Part shown: piece after piece, positions 59,746-64,000 of the stretch
How the letters are laid out: each line of letters begins with the position of its first letter
Position numbering within the stretch: position 1 is the stretch's first letter
NCBI RefSeq assembly: GCF_019733355.1
Contig: NZ_JAIHLQ010000019.1
Span: forward strand, 79,869 to 143,868
DNA: 64,000 nucleotides
Origin: Pseudomonas baetica
GTDB lineage: Bacteria; Pseudomonadota; Gammaproteobacteria; Pseudomonadales; Pseudomonadaceae
Reading direction: 5' to 3'
The notes under the pieces: model-generated
Told to the model about the DNA's origin: nothing
The model's input: the letters and a program-made list of their open reading frames with translations, nothing else
The model's database searches: none
Translations under genes and position numbers: made by a program

Positions 59746-62157
59746 ATGAGCACCGAAAGTGCTTCGAGTCGAGGCCGTCTGCTACCGAGCCTGCTCGGCA
59801 TTCTGCTTCTACTGATGGGCCTGGCCATGCTGGCCGGGGGAGTCAAACTGAGCATGCTGGGCGGCTCGCTTTACTACCTGCTGGCCGGTATCGGCATCGC
59901 CCTGACCGGCATTTTGATGCTGCTGCGCCGTCGCGCAGCGCTGGGCCTGTACGCCATCGTGCTGTTCGCCAGCACTGTTTGGGCCTTGTGGGAAGTCGGT
60001 CTGGACTGGTGGCAACTGGTACCGCGTCTGGCGCTGTGGTTTGTCCTCGGCTTCTTGATGTTGCTGCCCTGGTTCCGTCGTCCACTGCTGCTCGCAGGCC
60101 CTGCGCCAATGGGCACCGGCGGTTTGACCGTGGCGGTGGTGTTGGCCGGCGTCACTGCTCTGGCCAGCCTGTTCACCCACCCAGGCGAAACCTTCGGCGA
60201 ACTGGGCCGCGACACCGCAGGCACCACCAGCACCGCGCCGCCAATGCCGGACGGCGACTGGCAGGCCTATGGCCGCACCGAGTTTGGTGACCGTTACTCG
60301 CCACTCAAGCAGATCACCCCGGCCAACGTCGGCAAGCTGCAAGAAGCATGGCGCATCCAGACCGGCGACCTGCCGACCGCTGATGACCCGGTTGAGCTGA
60401 CCAACGAAAACACTCCGCTCAAAGCCAACGGCATGATCTATGCCTGCACCGCGCACAGCAAAGTGCTGGCACTGGACCCGGACACCGGCAAGGAACTGTG
60501 GCGCTTCGACCCGCAGATCAAGAGCCCGGTCGGCTTCAAAGGCTTCGCTCACATGACCTGCCGTGGCGTGTCGTATTACGACGAAGCCGCTTACGCCAAG
60601 TCTGAAAACGCGGCTTCCGCGGTCATCTCCGAAGCAGGTAAAGCCGTTGCTCAGGCTTGCCCGCGTCGTCTGTACCTGCCAACGGCTGATGCGCGCCTGA
60701 TCGCGCTGAACGCCGACACCGGCAAAATCTGCGAAGGCTTCGGTAACAAAGGTGTGGTCGACCTGACCCAAGGCATCGGCCCGTTCACCGCGGGTGGCTA
60801 CTACTCCACCTCCCCGGCCGCGATTACCCGTGATCTGGTGATCATGGGCGGTCACGTCACCGACAACGAGTCGACCAACGAGCCATCGGGCGTGATCCGC
60901 GCCTTCGACGTGCGCGACGGCCACCTCGTGTGGAACTGGGACAGCGACAATCCGGACGCCACCGAGCCATTGGCCCCGGGCGAAACCTACAGCCGCAACT
61001 CGGCCAACATGTGGTCGCTGGCCAGCGTCGACGAAAAACTCGGCATGGTTTACCTGCCACTGGGCAACCAGACCCCAGACCAGTGGGGCGCCAACCGCAC
61101 CCCGGGCGCCGAGAAATTCAGCGCCGGTGTTGTTGCCTTGGACCTGGCCACCGGTAAAGTGCGCTGGAACTACCAGTTCACCCACCACGACCTGTGGGAC
61201 ATGGACGTTGGCAGCCAGCCAACCCTGCTCGACATGAAAACCGCCGACGGCGTGAAACCGGCGCTGATCGCCCCGACCAAACAGGGCAGCCTGTACGTCC
61301 TCGACCGTCGTGACGGCACGCCGATCATTCCGATCCGCGAAATCCCGGTACCGCAAGGCGCCGTGAAAGGCGACCACACCGCACCGACCCAGGCGCGTTC
61401 GGACCTCAACCTGCTGGCCCCGGAACTGACCGAAAAAGCCATGTGGGGCGCCAGCCCGTTCGACCAGATGCTGTGCCGCATCCAGTTCAAAGAGCTGCGT
61501 TATGAAGGCCAGTACACCCCGCCGTCGGAACAGGGCAGTCTGATCTACCCGGGCAACGTCGGCGTGTTCAACTGGGGCGGCGTCTCCGTCGACCCGGTTC
61601 GCCAGATGCTGTTCACCAGCCCGAACTACATGGCCTTCGTCTCGAAAATGGTGCCACGCGCGCAAGTCGCCGCCGGCAGCAAACGCGAGAGCGAAACCGC
61701 TGGCGTGCAACCGAACACCGGCGCGCCTTACGCGGTGATCATGCACCCGTTCATGTCGCCCCTCGGCGTACCGTGCCAGGCCCCGGCCTGGGGCTACGTC
61801 GCCGGTATCGACCTGACCACCGGCAAAGTCGTGTGGAAACGCAAAAACGGCACCAGCCGCGACAGCTCGCCAATCCCGATCGGCTTCACCCTGGGCGTGC
61901 CTAGCATGGGCGGCTCGATGGTCACGGCGGGCGGCGTCGGCTTCCTCAGCGGCACCCTCGACCAGTACCTGCGCGCCTACGACGTCAACTCCGGTAAAGA
62001 GTTGTGGAAAGCGCGTCTGCCGGCTGGCGGCCAAGCGACCCCGATGACCTACACCGGCAAGGACGGCAAGCAATACGTGCTGCTCGTTGTCGGCGGCCAC
62101 GGCTCGCTGGGCACCAAAATGGGTGACTACGTGATTGCGTACAAACTGCCGGAATAA
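59746..62157 (+). CDS. gcd: PQQ-dependent membrane-bound glucose dehydrogenase
   Basis: The product is 803 residues, the normal length. Five membrane helices occupy residues 10-150, followed by the periplasmic eight-bladed propeller. Characteristic segments are AYGRTEFGDRYSPLKQITPA, ALDPDTGKELWRFDPQ, WNYQFTHHDLWDMDVGSQPT and VSVDPVRQMLFTSPNYMAFV. It oxidises glucose to gluconolactone and passes electrons to ubiquinone; gluconic acid formation underlies phosphate solubilisation in many pseudomonads. The ATG at 59746 follows GGAG by 9 bases. A clear intrinsic terminator follows. Confidence 0.97.
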   Translation: MSTESASSRGRLLPSLLGILLLLMGLAMLAGGVKLSMLGGSLYYLLAGIGIALTGILMLLRRRAALGLYAIVLFASTVWALWEVGLDWWQLVPRLALWFVLGFLMLLPWFRRPLLLAGPAPMGTGGLTVAVVLAGVTALASLFTHPGETFGELGRDTAGTTSTAPPMPDGDWQAYGRTEFGDRYSPLKQITPANVGKLQEAWRIQTGDLPTADDPVELTNENTPLKANGMIYACTAHSKVLALDPDTGKELWRFDPQIKSPVGFKGFAHMTCRGVSYYDEAAYAKSENAASAVISEAGKAVAQACPRRLYLPTADARLIALNADTGKICEGFGNKGVVDLTQGIGPFTAGGYYSTSPAAITRDLVIMGGHVTDNESTNEPSGVIRAFDVRDGHLVWNWDSDNPDATEPLAPGETYSRNSANMWSLASVDEKLGMVYLPLGNQTPDQWGANRTPGAEKFSAGVVALDLATGKVRWNYQFTHHDLWDMDVGSQPTLLDMKTADGVKPALIAPTKQGSLYVLDRRDGTPIIPIREIPVPQGAVKGDHTAPTQARSDLNLLAPELTEKAMWGASPFDQMLCRIQFKELRYEGQYTPPSEQGSLIYPGNVGVFNWGGVSVDPVRQMLFTSPNYMAFVSKMVPRAQVAAGSKRESETAGVQPNTGAPYAVIMHPFMSPLGVPCQAPAWGYVAGIDLTTGKVVWKRKNGTSRDSSPIPIGFTLGVPSMGGSMVTAGGVGFLSGTLDQYLRAYDVNSGKELWKARLPAGGQATPMTYTGKDGKQYVLLVVGGHGSLGTKMGDYVIAYKLPE

Positions 62158-62175
62158 GATTTAGCGGCGGTAAAG

Positions 62176-62211
62176 AAAAGGCGATATCCCGAAAGGGGCA
62201 TCGCCTTTTTT
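62176..62211 (+). terminator. Intrinsic terminator of gcd
   Basis: AAAAGGCGAT and ATCGCCTTTT form a stem around a 14-base loop, followed by TTTTTTG. It lies about 20 bases past the stop. Confidence 0.9.
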
Positions 62212-62228
62212 GTTGCACCACAAAACAG

Positions 62229-62247
62229 GGTGGGAGCAAGCCCCACA
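62229..62247. repeat. Single REP-like half-site
   Basis: GGGTGGGAGCAAGCCCCAC resembles one arm of the paired repeats but has no facing partner nearby. Confidence 0.5.
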
Positions 62248-62308
62248 GTTTGATCAGCGTTGGATGTAGGAATAGTGCCTGCCCTACAGATGCTGGGGAT
62301 TGCGCGGA

Positions 62309-62412
62309 GATTTCCGACAAGTCGCGTCGGTTGTGCATCAACAATGGGGTGGATAGGCTCGGGGGGGGCGCTGCAAATTCAGCGATGGGGCGTCGCGGCC
62401 CGACAACTGATG
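62309..62412 (+). repeat. Conserved upstream element of leader copy B
   Basis: About 100 bases match 63149-63252 with small indels. Shared parts are TTCCGACAAGTCG followed by GTCGGTTGTGC, TGGGGTGGATAGGCTCGG, a CGCTGCAAATTCAGCG hairpin and GGCGTCGCGGCCCGAC. TGCATAATCGCC follows in both, which may be a -10 box. Confidence 0.7.
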
Positions 62413-62430
62413 CATAATCGCCAACCTCAC

Positions 62431-62561
62431 GGCACCTCGGTGCCTGTTGTTTGCGTCATGGCCGCTGTGCGCGGGATTCCTTCTTGGAGGTATGCCGATT
62501 TCTCAGTTATCGGTCCGCGAGCCCGCGTACAGCTGCCACCTCCGATTGCGGCGCGGCAATC
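62431..62561 (+). ncRNA. Structured leader RNA copy B, upstream of a deleted gene
   Basis: P0 GGCACC/GGTGCC (62431-62444). P1 GGCCGCT/AGCTGCC with one mismatch (62460-62466 with 62531-62537) and CGCGGG/CCCGCG (62470-62475 with 62522-62527). P2 ATTCC/GGTAT with one mismatch (62476-62493). P3 CCGAT/ATCGG (62495-62499 with 62509-62513). P4 GATTGC/GCAATC (62544-62561). Order and spacing match copies A and C. The mismatches in P1 and P2 occur only in this copy, whose gene is broken. Confidence 0.72.
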
Positions 62562-62568
62562 GACGGCA

Positions 62569-62644
62569 CCAGCAAATCGTCATGCTGGCGGAACTGGCGG
62601 TAAACCGCGTACTGGATGACCACAAAGTCCCCGCCCAAACCTGA
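62569..62644 (+). pseudogene. 3' remnant of a DUF6124-type gene
   Basis: The frame reads QQIVMLAELAVNRVLDDHKV and then PAQT before TGA. This is nearly the same as the C-terminus of the intact protein at 63437-63811 (QQIIMLAELAVNRVLDNHEI). The Shine-Dalgarno, start codon and first 90 or so codons are missing, and the remnant follows leader stem P4 directly. It is a simple internal deletion. Confidence 0.8.
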
Positions 62645-62650
62645 CAACCC

Positions 62651-62691
62651 ACCCGATGCAGGAACTGCGGAAGGCCGCTCCTGCATCGGGT
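62651..62691. terminator. Strong hairpin between convergent units
   Basis: ACCCGATGCAGGA and TCCTGCATCGGGT form a perfect 13-bp stem with a 15-base loop. It lies between the DUF6124 remnant and the leftward small gene. Confidence 0.65.
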
Positions 62692-62710
62692 GAGCGTTAG
62701 CCCGGCTGAA

Positions 62711-62899
62711 TCAAAAGGCTTTCCCTCCACTTTTCATCCGCTCCAATCGATCAATGATCAATTGCTCGGCCTGTTTGCGGGTCTCTAGCAACAAACTCTC
62801 GTCTGTTGCGCTATAGATCACCTGATAACGCAGACCTGGAGTGTCGGATGAATATTCGCGAATGGTGAAACCTTGGTAATTCGTATCTGTATAACTCAT
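62711..62899 (-). CDS. Small hypothetical protein
   Basis: A 62-residue protein, start MSYTDTNYQGFTIREYSSDT, with AAGGA 9 bases before ATG and a normal stop. The sequence alternates short strands (FTIREY, RYQVIYSA) and ends in an amphipathic helix (ETRKQAEQLIIDRLERMKS). This suggests a compact beta-alpha domain. I do not recognise the family. The good ribosome binding site and hairpin beyond its 3' end support that it is a gene. Confidence 0.65.
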   Translation of the reverse strand: MSYTDTNYQGFTIREYSSDTPGLRYQVIYSATDESLLLETRKQAEQLIIDRLERMKSGGKAF

Positions 62900-62985
62900 G
62901 GCTGAATCCTTGAAGTCGGTAGATTGGCGGATAACTCCCTGGCGCCCAAGGGGGCCTGCTCAATCTCCGGGTGACTGGCCAATTT

Positions 62986-63007
62986 GTCTACTGTCAGAAA
63001 TTACAGG
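62986..63007. repeat. 22-bp dispersed repeat, copy 2
   Basis: Identical over 22 bases to 34137-34158, including ACTGTCAGAAATTACAGG. It lies about 140 bases before the upstream element of leader copy C. Confidence 0.7.
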
Positions 63008-63148
63008 CGCTCAAGACAGGTTCGAAATAAACCGCAATGAATTTTGATCTATGAGTGAACCGTGAAATCGAAGATGGCGAACGACTTCAAAACGACCTGG
63101 AAAAAGGTTCGCGGCCGGTTTCCTACAGGGTTGGCATCGAGCGAGATA

Positions 63149-63252
63149 TTTCCGACAAGTCGTGTCGGTTGTGCGTCGGAAGTGGGGTGGATAGGCTCGG
63201 AGGGTCGCTGCAAATTCAGCGAACGGGCGTCGCGGCCCGACCTCTTAAGGCA
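63149..63252 (+). repeat. Conserved upstream element of leader copy C
   Basis: Matches 62309-62412: CCGACAAGTCGTGTCGG hairpin, GTCGCTGCAAATTCAGCGA hairpin and CGGGCGTCGCGGCCCG hairpin, then GGCATAATCGCC. One part also matches the region before copy A near 11960-11990. Confidence 0.7.
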
Positions 63253-63262
63253 TAATCGCCCG

Positions 63263-63399
63263 CTGACTGCAGCTCATAAGTGACTGTCAGTTTGTTTTAT
63301 GGCGGCTGTGCGCGGGATACCTTCGGGTATGCCGAATTGCCTTGGGAGTCGGTCCGCGAACCCGCGTATAGCTGCCACCCTCAAATTGCGTCGCGGCAA
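63263..63399 (+). ncRNA. Structured leader RNA copy C, before an intact DUF6124-type gene
   Basis: P0 CTGAC/GTCAG (63263-63290). P1 GGCGGCT/AGCTGCC (63301-63307 with 63370-63376) and CGCGGG/CCCGCG (63311-63316 with 63361-63366). P2 ATACC-TTCG-GGTAT (63317-63330). P3 CCGA/TCGG (63332-63335 with 63349-63352). P4 TTGC/GCAA (63386-63399). It ends 25 bases before the AAGGAG of the gene at 63437. Pairings agree with copies A and B despite different bases. Confidence 0.75.
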
Positions 63400-63436
63400 C
63401 TAGAGGGATGGCTCCACTATTCCCAAGGAGTCAAAC

Positions 63437-63811
63437 ATGAAAAAACCAACACCCAATCCCCCCGAAACCAACGACACCTCGCCCTACCAATCCCCCGATT
63501 CGAAGAAATTCCACGAAGCAGCCGAACGCGCCCTCGACCACTACCTCAAACCTAACGTCGCCACCCTCAGATTCCACAAACCCAGCACCATGTTCCAGGT
63601 CGCACCGGATCAGGACAGCGAAAGCCTGCTGGTCCACGCCTGCGAGTCACTGGCGCAAGCCAGCCTCATGACCAGCGACATCGCCGCCTACATCGACCTC
63701 CCGCAGCGGCGCACGATTATGGCGATTCAGCAGATCATCATGCTGGCCGAACTGGCGGTGAACCGCGTACTGGACAACCACGAAATCCCCCAACCTCCCG
63801 CACAAAACTGA
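63437..63811 (+). CDS. DUF6124/DUF3077-type protein, full-length form
   Basis: A 124-residue protein with AAGGAG 9 bases before ATG. The N-terminal part is polar (TPNPPETNDTSPYQSPDSKK), followed by an amphipathic helix (FHEAAERALDHYL). The conserved C-terminal part is TMFQVAPDQDSESLLVHACE then SLAQASLMTSDIAAYIDLPQ and IMAIQQIIMLAELAVNRVLD. It aligns end to end with the 82-residue protein at 12196 except for an internal segment missing there. No signal peptide or membrane segment. Function unknown. It follows structured leader copy C. Confidence 0.82.
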   Translation: MKKPTPNPPETNDTSPYQSPDSKKFHEAAERALDHYLKPNVATLRFHKPSTMFQVAPDQDSESLLVHACESLAQASLMTSDIAAYIDLPQRRTIMAIQQIIMLAELAVNRVLDNHEIPQPPAQN

Positions 63812-63817
63812 TCTCCC

Positions 63818-63906
63818 GTGGGAGCGAGCCTGCTCGCGAAGGCGTCAGCGCATTCAATATTTATGGTGCCTGACCCACCGCTTTCGCGAGCAGGCTCGCT
63901 CCCACA
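63818..63906. repeat. Paired REP-like inverted repeat
   Basis: GTGGGAGCGAGCCTGCTCGC and its inverse GCGAGCAGGCTCGCTCCCAC surround about 45 bases. It follows the DUF6124-type gene, as the repeat at 12455 follows the other copy. Confidence 0.85.
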
Positions 63907-64000
63907 GTAGGATTTAGTGCATCCAGCAAGAGAATGGTCGGCTGCCCCGCCGCCATCGCTGGCAAGCCAGACTCCCACAAGGATTGAGTACTACCGATAG

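Noticed and set aside
59809..62100. Very long frame antisense to gcd
   Set aside because: His/Ala/Arg-rich shadow of a conserved enzyme gene; not a known protein type.
62260..62619. Reading frames with FPTSRVGCAS and GWIGS in the upstream elements of copies B and C
   Set aside because: The similarity breaks by frame at indels a few codons later and no good ribosome site is present. Nucleotide-level hairpins explain the conservation better.
63299..63403. Small reading frame starting MAAVRGIPSG inside leader copy C, with similar starts in copies A and B
   Set aside because: No Shine-Dalgarno precedes it, the frames diverge after about ten codons, and base changes follow stem pairing rather than codons. 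The shared start reflects the conserved 5' strand of P1 and P2.
1397..63906. Regularly recurring inverted repeats as a CRISPR array
   Set aside because: The repeats are isolated intergenic pairs thousands of bases apart, each an inverted pair, typical of REP-like elements. No cas genes are present.

Overview
The window looks like a chromosomal segment of a fluorescent Pseudomonas (P. fluorescens group). The evidence is high GC, Pseudomonas-type gene content (GlpM, an OprB-type porin beside PQQ glucose dehydrogenase, a YN-GYP response regulator) and many paired REP-like inverted repeats between genes. I see no rRNA, tRNA, CRISPR array, integrase or transposase.

Layout. 1-2.5 kb: the 3' end of a sigma-54 activator, GlpM, a DsbA-fold oxidoreductase and an exported alpha/beta hydrolase. 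2.7-8.3 kb: a very large dermonecrotic-toxin-like protein. 8.4-11.7 kb: divergent metE/metR. 12-14.2 kb: a small DUF6124-type gene behind a structured leader, then GNAT, LysE-family and Nudix genes. 14.2-24.2 kb: a signalling block, with a YN-GYP regulator facing a tightly overlapped operon of two receiver-GGDEF-EAL proteins, a di-haem peroxidase, a sensor kinase and a receiver-kinase; three of these share one atypical receiver. 24.5-26.1 kb: an FMN glutamate-synthase-like membrane protein. 26.2-34.1 kb: a leftward, partly AT-rich operon resembling the mycobacterial decaprenylphosphoryl-arabinose pathway (GtrA, HAD-UbiA fusion, DprE1-like, DprE2-like, flippase-like protein, GT-C proteins, one frameshifted). 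34.3-35.7 kb: a ProY/HutT-like permease. 36-48.1 kb: two more giant toxin-like proteins, one with a YopT/PMT-like Cys-His-acid C-terminus and one with LRRs and a NEL ubiquitin-ligase-like C-terminus, flanking a class A PBP-like protein. 48.1-55.1 kb: an alternate (CFA/CS1-type) chaperone-usher fimbrial operon with two pilins and two putative tip adhesins. 55.5-57.9 kb: a PadR/YqjI-like repressor with a siderophore-interacting reductase, plus small genes. 58.2-62.2 kb: OprB and Gcd. 62.2-63.9 kb: two more copies of the structured leader, one before an intact DUF6124-type gene and one before a deleted remnant.

The most interesting points are: (i) three copies of a leader RNA whose stems are kept by compensatory base changes, tied to the small DUF6124-type genes; (ii) the signalling operon, where adjacent dual-domain proteins have reciprocally degenerate GGDEF and EAL motifs; (iii) the probable arabinofuranose-donor pathway; (iv) three unrelated C-terminal toxin modules carried on similar delivery scaffolds with no secretion system nearby.
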